DNA of 18,138 nucleotides from JALZOC01 sp038320555 (GTDB lineage: Bacteria > Acidobacteriota > Vicinamibacteria > Vicinamibacterales > 2-12-FULL-66-21), in assembly GCA_038320555.1 (NCBI GenBank), contig JBBQEJ010000104.1:1-18138 (forward strand), in the 5' to 3' direction. The stretch's first letter is position 1, and each line of letters starts with the position of its first letter. The position numbers and the translations under genes are program-made. A model generated the notes under the pieces. It saw only the letters and a list, made by a program, of their open reading frames with translations. It ran no database searches and was not told the origin of the DNA. This document shows, piece by piece, positions 7,397-14,687 of this stretch.

Positions 7397-8146
7397 TCAC
7401 TCCGTGAAATGGCCGCCGATCAGGTACAGCAGCGGGAACAGGAAAATCCAGACGATGTCGACGAAGTGCCAGTACAGGCCCGCGACCTCGACCGGCGTGT
7501 AGTAGTCGGCGTCGAACTGCCGACGCCACGCCATGGTGCCGATCACCGCCATGATCCCGAGCCCGATGACCATGTGGAGTGCGTGCAGTCCCGTCATACA
7601 GAAGTAGAGCGAGTAGAACATCTCCGCGGTGGCGGGATGTTTTCCCTGCCACTTGAAGTACGGGCCGGGCACGAGGTGGTGCGTGAACTTGTCGGCGTAC
7701 TCGATCGCCTTGACCCCGAGGAACGCTGCGCCCAGAAACATCGTCGCGACGATCCAGAACACCTGGGTTTTCGGAGGAGCGCTCGTCTGCGCTGCCCGCA
7801 CGCCGAGCGCCATCGTCAGCGAGCTGATGATCAGGACGAGAGTGTTCACGGTACCCCAGGTGACGTTGAGATGATGGCTGGCCTCGGCGAATCCTTCCGG
7901 AGATGCCGTCCGGTACACCAGGTAACACATGAACAAGCCACCGAAGAACATGATTTCGGTGACGAGAAAGACCCACATCCCCAGCGTAGAGGCCTCGATC
8001 TGCTGCGCCATCGTGTCGAAGTGGTGCTGCAGCTTCGGGTGGTGCGGGTGCTCTGCGTGTACGTGCGGCTGAATCGCGTCTACGTTGTCGACGACGGGTG
8101 GTCGGTGAATCGGACCCGGAAAATGCTCCGCGTGGCGGTCAAGCAA
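7397..8146 (-). CDS. coxC: cytochrome c oxidase subunit III
   Basis: The 249-residue product is subunit III of the oxidase, with about five membrane segments (roughly 54-78, 98-118, 128-148, 176-205 and 226-246). Conserved features are the buried Glu in LVTEIMFFGG (Glu64), HALHMVIG (about 188-195) and GLYWHFVDIVWIFLFPLLYL near the end. The first 42 residues are hydrophilic and unusually rich in His (ten). The start is TTG at 8146: a full AAGGAGGT lies at 8159-8152, and no ATG near the N-terminus is supported. The gene overlaps the end of coxA by eight bases, so the two are likely translationally coupled. Subunit III lies in the membrane beside CoxA and supports proton uptake and stability in this family. 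Confidence 0.93.
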   Translation of the reverse strand: MLDRHAEHFPGPIHRPPVVDNVDAIQPHVHAEHPHHPKLQHHFDTMAQQIEASTLGMWVFLVTEIMFFGGLFMCYLVYRTASPEGFAEASHHLNVTWGTVNTLVLIISSLTMALGVRAAQTSAPPKTQVFWIVATMFLGAAFLGVKAIEYADKFTHHLVPGPYFKWQGKHPATAEMFYSLYFCMTGLHALHMVIGLGIMAVIGTMAWRRQFDADYYTPVEVAGLYWHFVDIVWIFLFPLLYLIGGHFTE

Positions 8147-9740
8147 CGCCGACCTCCTTGCTGGGCGCGTACTGGTGCGTGCCGTGCGTGATGATCGGCG
8201 TCACGAAGAAGTTCTCCGTCGGCGGCGGCGACGGGATTTCCCACTCGAGTCCCTTCGAGCCCCACGGGTCGGCTGGGGCGCGCTCGCCGGCGAAGATCGA
8301 CCAGGTGAAATAGACCATCGGCAGCACGTAGCCTACCGCGAGCACCGTCGCGCCAAGCGTCGACGCCACGTTGAAGACCTGGAATTCTGGCGGGTACTCA
8401 TGGTAGCGGCGCGGCATGCCCAGGTAGCCGACGATGAACTGCGGGAAGAACGTCAGATTGAATCCGACGAAGACCATGAGGGCGGCGAACTTAGCCCACC
8501 CTTCCGGATACATCCGGCCGGAGATCTTCGGCCACCAGTAGTGCATGCCGCCGAGATACCCCATGATGGCGCCGCCGACCATGATGTAGTGGAAGTGCGC
8601 GACGACGAAGTACGTGTCGTGCACGTGGATGTCGAAGCCCATCGCTGCTAGGAACAGCCCTGTCAGACCGCCGATCGTGAACAGCCCGATGAAGCCGAAC
8701 GCGTAGAGCATCGGCGAGTCATAGCTGACGGACCCCTTGTAAATCGTCGCCGTCCAGTTGAACACCTTGATGGCCGAGGGAATCGCGACGACGAAGCTCA
8801 GGAACGAGAAAATCATTCCGGCGTACACGGACTGCCCCGCGACGAAGATGTGGTGGCCCCACACGAGGAAGCCGATGATCGCGATCGCGAGCGACGAGAA
8901 CGCGACAAACGAGTAGCCGAAGATGTTCTTGCGCGAAAAGGCCTGGACGATTTCGCTGATGACCCCCATCGCCGGCAGGATCATGATGTAGACCGCCGGG
9001 TGCGAGTAGAACCAGAACAGGTGCTGGAAGAGCACGGGATCGCCGCCGAGCGCCGGATCGAAGATGCCGAAATGCAGTACGCGCTCGACCGCCACCAGCA
9101 GCACGGTGATGGCGATGACCGGCGTGCCCAGGATGAAGATCAGGCTCGTCGCGTACATCGACCACACGAACAGCGGCAGCCGGAACCACGTCAGGCCCGG
9201 AGCGCGCATCCGATGAACGGTCACGATGAAGTTGAGGCCGGTCAGGATGGACGAAAAGCCGGTGATGAACACGCCGAGCGCCGCGATGATCACGTGGCTG
9301 TTGGCGGCCGCCGTGCTGTAGGGCGTGTAGAAGGTCCACCCCGTGTCCACGCCGCCGCTCAAGGCCGCAGTCAGCGTGAACAGTCCCCCAAGCACGTAGA
9401 TGTACCAGCTCAACAGATTGAGGCGCGGAAACGCCAGATCCTTCGCCCCGATCATGATCGGGATCAGGAAGTTGCCAAGGACGGCCGGAATCGAAGGGAT
9501 GAGGAAGAAGAAGACCATCACCACGCCGTGCATGGTGAACATCTTGTTGTAGGTGTCCGCCGTCATCAGGTCGCCGGCCGGCGTCAGGAGCTCGAGGCGG
9601 ATCATCAACGCGAAAAACCCGCCGAGGAAGAAGAACGCGGTAATCGACGCGAGGTACAGAAGCGCGATCCGCTTATGGTCTTTCGTCAACAACCACGACG
9701 CGAGGCCGTGTCCGTCGTTGAGATAGTTCAGGGTTTCCAT
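8139..9740 (-). CDS. coxA: cytochrome c oxidase subunit I (A2-type haem-copper oxidase)
   Basis: The 533-residue polytopic protein is the catalytic subunit reducing oxygen to water while pumping protons. Visible ligands are His71 (MFTMHG) and His384 (AHFHY) for the low-spin haem, His382 for the high-spin haem, and His247, His296 and His297 for CuB (YSHPAVY and GHHIF). Tyr251 of YSHPAVY is the tyrosine expected to be cross-linked to His247. The D-channel aspartate is Asp101 (GAKDLAFPRLN) and the K-channel lysine is Lys325 (PSAIKVFNW). The Glu of the usual GHPEVY motif is absent; the YS pair before HP is the hallmark of A2-type oxidases. The start ATG 9740 lies two bases after the coxB stop and has AAGGA upstream. 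CoxA works with the CuA/cytochrome c subunit CoxB encoded just before it. Confidence 0.97.
   Translation of the reverse strand: METLNYLNDGHGLASWLLTKDHKRIALLYLASITAFFFLGGFFALMIRLELLTPAGDLMTADTYNKMFTMHGVVMVFFFLIPSIPAVLGNFLIPIMIGAKDLAFPRLNLLSWYIYVLGGLFTLTAALSGGVDTGWTFYTPYSTAAANSHVIIAALGVFITGFSSILTGLNFIVTVHRMRAPGLTWFRLPLFVWSMYATSLIFILGTPVIAITVLLVAVERVLHFGIFDPALGGDPVLFQHLFWFYSHPAVYIMILPAMGVISEIVQAFSRKNIFGYSFVAFSSLAIAIIGFLVWGHHIFVAGQSVYAGMIFSFLSFVVAIPSAIKVFNWTATIYKGSVSYDSPMLYAFGFIGLFTIGGLTGLFLAAMGFDIHVHDTYFVVAHFHYIMVGGAIMGYLGGMHYWWPKISGRMYPEGWAKFAALMVFVGFNLTFFPQFIVGYLGMPRRYHEYPPEFQVFNVASTLGATVLAVGYVLPMVYFTWSIFAGERAPADPWGSKGLEWEIPSPPPTENFFVTPIITHGTHQYAPSKEVGVA
8152..8159 (-). promoter_or_regulatory. 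ribosome binding site fixing the TTG start of coxC
   Basis: AAGGAGGT, a full match to the anti-Shine-Dalgarno partner, lies inside the end of coxA, five bases before TTG 8146. It is the strongest such site I found in the window and is the reason for accepting a TTG start. Confidence 0.7.
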
Positions 9741-9742
9741 GT

Positions 9743-10714
9743 CTAGTCCTTGCCCGGAGCCTGCGGCGCGGCGGTGGGCGGTGCGGCTTCGCCGAGCGAA
9801 CGCACATAAGCAATGAGCTGCAGCAGCTGCTCCTCGGTCACGAGCCCCTGGAACGTCGGCATGATCGGCGGGAAACCGTTCACGATTTTCGCCTGCGGAT
9901 TCACAATCGATTCACGGATGTACGATTCGTCGACGATCGCAGTGCCGCCTCCCTGCAGCTGCACGGCATGACCGAACAGTCCTTTGAGCTGCGGGGCAAG
10001 TGCCTTCGCATCGTCGCGATGGCAGGTGATGCAGGCGAGATCGGTGAACAGCTTCTCGCCGGCGGCCGCGGGGGTGTCGGATGAACGGCCGCCGCCGATC
10101 CATGCCTGGAATTCGGTCGGCTCCATTGCGTAGATCCACCCAATCATTCCCGAATGCTTCGTGCCGCAATACTCGGCGCAGAACAGGTGATACTTCCCCG
10201 GCTTGGTCGCCGTGAACCACAGGTGGTTGTACCGCCCGGGGATCACGTCCGCCTTCACGCGGAACGACGGTATGTAGAAACTGTGCAGGACATCTTCGGA
10301 GCCCATGATCAGCTTGACCGGACGCCCGACCGGTACGTGCAGCTCGTTGATCTCGCGGATCCCGTCCATGTGCTGGGCTTTCCACATCCACTGCTTGCCG
10401 ACGATGTACACCTCCATCGCGCCGGCGGGCGGACGGTAGATGTCGAAGAACACCTTCGCACCCCACACGAACATCACCATCGTGATCAAGAACGGGATGA
10501 CGGTCCACAGCAGCTCGAGCGCGAGCGAGCCATGGATGGCCACGCCGACTTCGTCCTCGTGACGCCGCCGGTACTTGATCGCGAACACCACGACCAGCCC
10601 CGCGATGAGCAGCGAGAAGAAGGCGGTGACCGCCAGCAGGAAGAAGTAAATGCCGTCGACCTGCGCCGCCTGGGCTGACGCCTGCTCCGGAAACAACGGA
10701 AAATTCGTGAACAT
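9743..10714 (-). CDS. coxB: cytochrome c oxidase subunit II with fused cytochrome c (caa3 type)
   Basis: The 323-residue product has two N-terminal membrane helices (about 22-46 and 65-90), then a periplasmic cupredoxin domain. CuA ligands are visible: His144, Cys179, Glu181, Cys183, His187 and Met190 (from HSFYIPSFRVK to FCAEYCGTKHSGM). A C-terminal cytochrome c domain follows, with haem motif CITCH at 228-232 and probable axial Met285 in PIMPTF. Fusion of this domain to subunit II defines caa3 oxidases, so electrons from ACIII can enter without a soluble cytochrome c. There is no obvious lipobox; residues 1-20 are short and polar. The ATG start at 10714 has only a weak ribosome site. It sits 19 bases after the sco gene. 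Confidence 0.95.
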   Translation of the reverse strand: MFTNFPLFPEQASAQAAQVDGIYFFLLAVTAFFSLLIAGLVVVFAIKYRRRHEDEVGVAIHGSLALELLWTVIPFLITMVMFVWGAKVFFDIYRPPAGAMEVYIVGKQWMWKAQHMDGIREINELHVPVGRPVKLIMGSEDVLHSFYIPSFRVKADVIPGRYNHLWFTATKPGKYHLFCAEYCGTKHSGMIGWIYAMEPTEFQAWIGGGRSSDTPAAAGEKLFTDLACITCHRDDAKALAPQLKGLFGHAVQLQGGGTAIVDESYIRESIVNPQAKIVNGFPPIMPTFQGLVTEEQLLQLIAYVRSLGEAAPPTAAPQAPGKD

Positions 10715-10733
10715 CGTTAGGTTCGGTTGACGG

Positions 10734-11588
10734 TCACACGACGCCCTTGTGCGCCAGGCGTTCTTTACGCAGACTCACGAACAGGAACGAGAGAAACGCC
10801 AGCACCGTCGCGACGGCGCCGATGCGCACGGCGCCAATCGCCGCGGCGCCGTACTTCCCGGTCGCCGGATCGTAGTGGTAACAGAGGAGCAACGCAGTGT
10901 CGATCGCTGTGCCAATCCGCTCGTCCGAGGCCTCGATCAGGCCGAACTTGAGATCGCGCGGCGAATACTCGATGCCGTAAAAGTATTTCGATACGACGCC
11001 GCGCGGGGTCAGCACCTCGATGCCGGCTCCGTGTGCATACTGCTGGATCTCTTCGTCGAAGGCATACCGGAAGCCCACCGCCGCGGCCAGCCGCTGGATG
11101 TTTTCTTCCTTGCCCGTGAGAAAGTGCCAGCCCGCGGCGGTCTGCGGCCGTTTGTACCGATCGAGATACGCCTGCTTCTTCTGCGCGGCGAGCCCCGGCC
11201 CTTCCTTCGGATTGATGCTGACCGCAACCACGTCGTACTCGCGTCCGGCGTCGAACGTCAGCACGCCAAGCGCGCTCACCATGCCGTTGAGTACCTGCGT
11301 GCAGAGCATCGGGCACTCGTAATACACGAGCGCGAGGATGACCGGCCGTTTCCCGAAGTAGTCGCCGAGGCGCACGTCGCGGCCCGTTTCATCCGTGAAC
11401 GTGAGATCGAGCGGCACCTGCTGATGCAGCCGCTGATCGATCCCGATCTTTTTCAGCAGACCCGGCTTCGCCTTGGCCGGTTGGCCGGCATCATCCGGCG
11501 CAAGCCCCTGCGCGCGCGCGGGCGCCGCTGCGGCCAGTACTGCAGCCGAGGTGACGAGCGCCGTCGCGAGCCTGTTCAGGAACTTCAC
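10734..11588 (-). CDS. SCO1/SenC family copper chaperone
   Basis: The 284-residue protein starts at GTG 11588, with AAGGG about nine bases upstream. A signal peptide covers residues 1-27 (MKFLNRL, hydrophobic core, PARAQ). The thioredoxin-like SCO domain has the copper-binding pair in YECPMLC (Cys92 and Cys96) and a candidate third ligand, His186 (YAHGAG). Family members deliver copper to the CuA site of subunit II or act as thiol reductases for it. A hydrophobic segment at about 250-273 followed by RKERLAHKG anchors the C-terminus in the membrane, which differs from the usual N-terminal anchor. The gene lies directly before coxB, its likely client. Confidence 0.92.
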   Translation of the reverse strand: MKFLNRLATALVTSAAVLAAAAPARAQGLAPDDAGQPAKAKPGLLKKIGIDQRLHQQVPLDLTFTDETGRDVRLGDYFGKRPVILALVYYECPMLCTQVLNGMVSALGVLTFDAGREYDVVAVSINPKEGPGLAAQKKQAYLDRYKRPQTAAGWHFLTGKEENIQRLAAAVGFRYAFDEEIQQYAHGAGIEVLTPRGVVSKYFYGIEYSPRDLKFGLIEASDERIGTAIDTALLLCYHYDPATGKYGAAAIGAVRIGAVATVLAFLSFLFVSLRKERLAHKGVV

Positions 11589-11630
11589 GGTTATGCCCTT
11601 TGCCCTTTTCCCTTACCTCTTCACCTCTCC
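11589..11630. repeat. purine-rich low-complexity tract before sco
   Basis: Read on the minus strand, the sequence runs GGAGAGGTGAAGAGG, then TAAGGGAAAAGGGCAAAGGG. The first part encodes the last residues of the 180-residue protein and the second supplies the ribosome site of sco. The repeating AAAGGG / AAGGG word resembles simple-sequence growth like that elsewhere in the window. Confidence 0.4.
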
Positions 11631-12155
11631 GGCCACCGGCGGTGCCTTGGGGACCGGAATAGTGCGGCCGCCAGAGGGCTCGCCGTACGCGGCGTCATGG
11701 GTGCCCATGTGCGGATCCTCGACGGCGCCGCTCGCGCGCACCGGCAATCCATGCTGCACGATCAACTTTTTCGCCTCCTCGATCGGCACGCGTGCGATGC
11801 CTGCCCTCTCGTCCACCCAGCCGTACCCCTCGAGCTTTTTCGTCTCCTCCATGCGGAACTTGAGGAGGTTCTCGGATTCATGCTCCAGCAGACGCGGCGT
11901 GGGCGGCTGCTGCCCGGACGGCAGCGCCAGCGGTGACAGCTGCGGGTCGTTCTTCTCGGCCCGTGTCTCGAGGATCTGGAACATGCCCCGCACCAACGCG
12001 GCCGACACCAACACGACAACCGCCAGACCCCCGCCGAAGCTCAGCACCGTCCGGATGTCGATCTCGGCTTCCTCGTGCGCGACGTCAGGGTTGTGCAATT
12101 CGGCGTCGGTGTAGTGATGGGGCACGTCCCGCGGCCCTCGGTCAGTGGACGTCAT
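11613..12155 (-). CDS. conserved membrane-anchored protein of the ACIII-caa3 cluster
   Basis: The function is unknown. The 180-residue product has a hydrophilic head rich in His and acidic residues (HHYTDAELHNPDVAHEEAE), one membrane segment at about 36-56 and an extracytoplasmic tail. The tail contains a compact motif set: an acidic-basic helix (FRMEETKKLEGYGWVDE, about 100-116), then ARVPIEEAKKLIVQHGLP (121-138). The YGWVD...IPI..A.....GLP pattern recurs, as I recall, in proteins encoded beside acidobacterial caa3 oxidases. The start ATG 12155 overlaps the end of actF by 14 bases and has AAGGAGG nine bases upstream, a strong site. Its place between ACIII and sco-cox genes suggests an assembly factor or a link between the two complexes; that is inference. 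Its 3' end shares a GAGGTGAAGAGG / AAAGGG low-complexity tract with the gap before sco. Confidence 0.8.
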   Translation of the reverse strand: MTSTDRGPRDVPHHYTDAELHNPDVAHEEAEIDIRTVLSFGGGLAVVVLVSAALVRGMFQILETRAEKNDPQLSPLALPSGQQPPTPRLLEHESENLLKFRMEETKKLEGYGWVDERAGIARVPIEEAKKLIVQHGLPVRASGAVEDPHMGTHDAAYGEPSGGRTIPVPKAPPVAGEVKR

Positions 12156-13338
12156 GCGCGAACGCCTCCTTGAAGAACGGATCGTTCAGCGGCAGCAGTG
12201 GACGGCTCCGCAGGTTCCGCGCAAAGAAGAAGACCCAGACTCCGGTCATGCCGATCGGCAGGGCCACGTCCATCCAGTGAATCGGGAACCCCTGGCGTTT
12301 GAACATCGGCTCGACGAGCCAGATCAGATCGACCACACGCATCACGAGGATGGCCAGCGCGATCTTCGCGAGCAGATGCGGCCGCCTCTTCAGATCGCGC
12401 GACAGCAGGAGCACGAACGGCAGCGCGAAGTGGCCGAGGAGAATGGCAACCGACACATACTGCCAGCCCCCCCGGAAACGGTTGTAGAAGAACGGAATCT
12501 CTTCGGGAAGGTTCCCCGCCCAGATGATGAGCAGCTGAGAGAACGAGAAGTACGCCCACAGCATCACGAACGCCAGGAGGAGCTTGCCGAGGTCCAGGAA
12601 ATGCAGCCGCGGGTTCAGGAACGTCGAGAGTGGCTCGACATGGCTCAGCATCGCGAGCACGGTAATGACCAGGGCAAGCCCCGCAAGGCCCTGGCCAGCC
12701 ACCAGAAGAAATCCGAAGATCGTCGAATACCAGTGCGGGTCGAGCGACATGATCCAGTCCACCGACGCGAACGTCATCGTGGTCACGTAGACGAGCAGTC
12801 CGGGCGCGCTGACGATGCGGAAGCGCACCGTGTCGGCTGGATCGACCGCCACCTCGCCACGATCCTGCGCGTCGGACCACGAGGTCAGCAGCCAGGCGCA
12901 GAGGCTCCACAGGCTGAAGTACAGGATCGCGCGCACGATGAAGAACGGCACGTTGAGGTACAGGGCCTTCATCTGCAGAATGTGATCGACTCGGACCTCG
13001 TCGGGTCGCGCCCAGGCGTACAGTCTGGGCAGCCCGAAGAGCAGCGGCACGAAGAGGAGCGCAACCAGGGGCACGTTCCGGCTGGCCGCCTCGAACACGC
13101 GACGACCTACCATCCCCCACTGGCCGCCCGACATGTGCTGCAGCATCAGCAGCGCCAGCGGTCCCATCGTCAAACCGAGACAGAACAGAAAGCCGACGAG
13201 CCACGAGCGGAAGAACTGGTCGGGGTTCAGGAACGCTCCTGCGGCGCCGGCCAGGAGACCCCAGAAGCCCGCGACGAGTCCCCATCGCTGCAGCCGCGCG
13301 AGCGCCGGAACGTCGGGGAGCACTGCCTGTGTATCCAT
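12142..13338 (-). CDS. actF: alternative complex III membrane subunit ActF (NrfD-related)
   Basis: The product has 398 residues from ATG 13338 (MDTQAVLPDVPALARLQRW); a longer open frame upstream lies inside actE and is not supported. It is a polytopic membrane protein with about ten hydrophobic segments, such as GLVAGFWGLLAGAAGAF near residue 20 and a final one before FFARNLRSRPLLPLNDPFFKEA. Position, length and sequence match ActF, the second NrfD-like subunit of ACIII, which pairs with ActC in the membrane and may form a proton path. It starts four bases after the actE stop; a GGAG is about 13 bases upstream, rather far. Its end overlaps the next gene by 14 bases. Confidence 0.9.
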   Translation of the reverse strand: MDTQAVLPDVPALARLQRWGLVAGFWGLLAGAAGAFLNPDQFFRSWLVGFLFCLGLTMGPLALLMLQHMSGGQWGMVGRRVFEAASRNVPLVALLFVPLLFGLPRLYAWARPDEVRVDHILQMKALYLNVPFFIVRAILYFSLWSLCAWLLTSWSDAQDRGEVAVDPADTVRFRIVSAPGLLVYVTTMTFASVDWIMSLDPHWYSTIFGFLLVAGQGLAGLALVITVLAMLSHVEPLSTFLNPRLHFLDLGKLLLAFVMLWAYFSFSQLLIIWAGNLPEEIPFFYNRFRGGWQYVSVAILLGHFALPFVLLLSRDLKRRPHLLAKIALAILVMRVVDLIWLVEPMFKRQGFPIHWMDVALPIGMTGVWVFFFARNLRSRPLLPLNDPFFKEAFAHDVH

Positions 13339-13342
13339 GCGA

Positions 13343-14137
13343 TCAGTGTTTCTCCGGCGCGTGTTCGCCGCCGCCGGGCTGCGGGACCTTCGCCGGATCC
13401 CCGCCAGGCACATCGGCGGCGGCCGCGTGCTGGCTGAGCTGCAGGGCGCGGATGTACGCGACGATTGCCCAGCGATCGCGTGGCGCGATCTGCACCTTGT
13501 AGTCCGGCATCGCGCCGAAGCCGTTCGTCATGACATCGAAGAAATGCCCGGCATCCGCCTGGCGCAGCCGATCGATGTGAAACGATGGAGGTTGCCGGTA
13601 TCCGCGCAGGACGACCATTCCGTTGCCGCTGCCGGTCCGGTCGTGGCACGGGCTGCAATAGATGTTGAAACGCTCCTGTCCGCGGTTCAGCACCTGTTCG
13701 TCGATGGCAAACGGCAGTTCCTTGACATCGACCTTGTCGATCTTGCCGGTGAAGAACGCCTCGTCTTCCTGCAACGTCCCGCGTGCCACGGTGCCTTCGA
13801 CGAGCGGCCTCGCGCTCGACCCGTCCGTAAAGAACGCGCTCGCCCGCAACCCGCGGTACTTCGGCTGGTTGTGCATGTCCTGACGGCAGCCGGCGACGAG
13901 AGCGCACAGCGCCAACGCGAACAGGAGGCGCTGTGCCGATCGCGATTCGCGATTCGCGATTCGCGATTCGCCACGGTTCGAGCAATCCACGGTCGCTCCC
14001 AGCCTCGCCGCAACGCGAACCGCGAACCGCGAACTGCGACCCTTCGACAAGCTCAGGGTCGTCCCGAGCAACGTCGAGGGACGAATCGCGAATCGCGAGC
14101 CGCGAACTGCGAGTCGCGAATTACTCTTCGACATCAT
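13343..14137 (-). CDS. actE: alternative complex III monohaem cytochrome c lipoprotein ActE
   Basis: The mature protein is clear. LLFALALCALVAGC is a lipoprotein signal core with lipobox Cys (residue 84 from this start). RQDMHNQPKYRGLRAS follows, typical of ActE. One haem site reads CSPCH (161-165), with probable axial Met210 in GAMPDY. It passes electrons from ACIII towards the oxidase on the outer membrane face. The start is uncertain. ATG 14137 overlaps the end of actD and has AAGGA five bases upstream, matching the coupled starts elsewhere in the operon. Starting there puts about 70 Arg/Ser-rich residues, encoded by a repeat island, before the hydrophobic core. GTG 13990, with GGGAG six bases upstream, would give a more ordinary signal peptide (lipobox Cys at residue 35, 215 residues in all). 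The cytochrome assignment is firm; the N-terminus is not. Confidence 0.9.
   Translation of the reverse strand: MMSKSNSRLAVRGSRFAIRPSTLLGTTLSLSKGRSSRFAVRVAARLGATVDCSNRGESRIANRESRSAQRLLFALALCALVAGCRQDMHNQPKYRGLRASAFFTDGSSARPLVEGTVARGTLQEDEAFFTGKIDKVDVKELPFAIDEQVLNRGQERFNIYCSPCHDRTGSGNGMVVLRGYRQPPSFHIDRLRQADAGHFFDVMTNGFGAMPDYKVQIAPRDRWAIVAYIRALQLSQHAAAADVPGGDPAKVPQPGGGEHAPEKH
13938..14120. repeat. island of 7-base tandem repeats between actD and actE
   Basis: Four perfect GATTCGC units lie at 13944-13971, preceded by a partial GATCGC. Related GCGAACC-type units lie at 14015-14040. GAATCGC-type units (five, two of them perfect) lie at 14083-14117 and reach the actD stop codon. The right-hand units are the inverted form of the left-hand ones (GATTCGC reverses to GCGAATC, a rotation of GAATCGC), so the whole island has dyad character around the palindrome at 14041-14080. 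Other junctions between neighbouring genes of this operon, apart from the interrupted actB-actC one, range from a 14-base overlap to a 24-base gap, so the island is an addition. Confidence 0.8.
14041..14080. repeat. 40-base imperfect palindrome inside the repeat island
   Basis: CCTTCGAC at the left pairs with GTCGAGGG at the right (one wobble), then GCTC with GAGC and GGG with CCC, around a short loop near 14059-14062. The stem is almost complete except for AA/AA and a single-base bulge. I recall this 'TTCGACAAGCTCAGG' type of palindrome as a widely dispersed intergenic repeat in environmental bacterial genomes. A mobile REP-like origin is plausible but not shown here. Confidence 0.75.
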
Positions 14138-14675
14138 TGATGTCCTTCGCGCCGAGGCTTTGCAGAAACGCCCGTGTGCGGGCGCGGTCGAACTGTGGAT
14201 CCACCGCCTCGATCGCGAGAAAGAACCGGTCCTGGCTCGCGTGCGCCGTGAACCGTTCGACGTTGAACACCGGGTGATACGGCATCGGAAAGCCGTTCAA
14301 CGCGAACATCCCGAACACCGCGGCGAACGCGGCAAACAGGATCGTCAACTCGAAGGTGACCGGCACGAACATGGGCCAGCTCAAATACGGGCGCCCGCCG
14401 ATGTTCAACGGATACGCAAACGCGGACACCCAGACCTGAAGCCCGAGACCAGTGCAGAGCCCGGCGATCCCGCCGCCGAGCACCAGCAGGGGTACGCGCT
14501 TGTCGTGCAGGTGCATCGCGTCGAAGATTTCGTGGATCGGGAAGGGCGAGAACGAGTCGAAGTTCCGGTATCCCTCGTCGTAGGTCCGGCGCGCCGCGTC
14601 GACGAGGGAGGTCGGATCCTCGAACTCGGCCATCACGCCGTAGAGCGCCGCAGGAACAGGAGGTGTATGGTCCAT
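14121..14675 (-). CDS. actD: alternative complex III subunit ActD (DUF3341)
   Basis: The 184-residue product matches the DUF3341 family. A cytoplasmic N-terminal domain has LYGVMAEFEDPTSLVDAAR and SPFPIHEIFDAMHL. Two membrane helices follow at about 61-84 and 102-127, with GRPYLSWPMFVPVTFELTIL at the second, then a C-terminal FNVERFTAHASQDRFFLAIE. ActD is a small structural membrane subunit of ACIII. The ATG start at 14675 follows the actC stop by 12 bases; the ribosome site is weak. Its stop codon abuts the repeat island, and the actE frame begins inside its last codons. Confidence 0.92.
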   Translation of the reverse strand: MDHTPPVPAALYGVMAEFEDPTSLVDAARRTYDEGYRNFDSFSPFPIHEIFDAMHLHDKRVPLLVLGGGIAGLCTGLGLQVWVSAFAYPLNIGGRPYLSWPMFVPVTFELTILFAAFAAVFGMFALNGFPMPYHPVFNVERFTAHASQDRFFLAIEAVDPQFDRARTRAFLQSLGAKDINDVEE

Positions 14676-14687
14676 GACGACAGGCGC

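Noticed and set aside
10749..11936. A 395-codon open frame on the plus strand opposite sco and the 180-residue protein gene
   Set aside because: It spans two opposing genes and their gap, and its product shows no family pattern.
12145..13437. A 430-codon open frame on the plus strand opposite actF
   Set aside because: Same mirror-frame effect: charged low-complexity product, no motif, no ribosome site worth noting.
13944..13971. Possible CRISPR array at the GATTCGC repeats
   Set aside because: The unit is 7 bases with no spacers; this is a simple tandem repeat.
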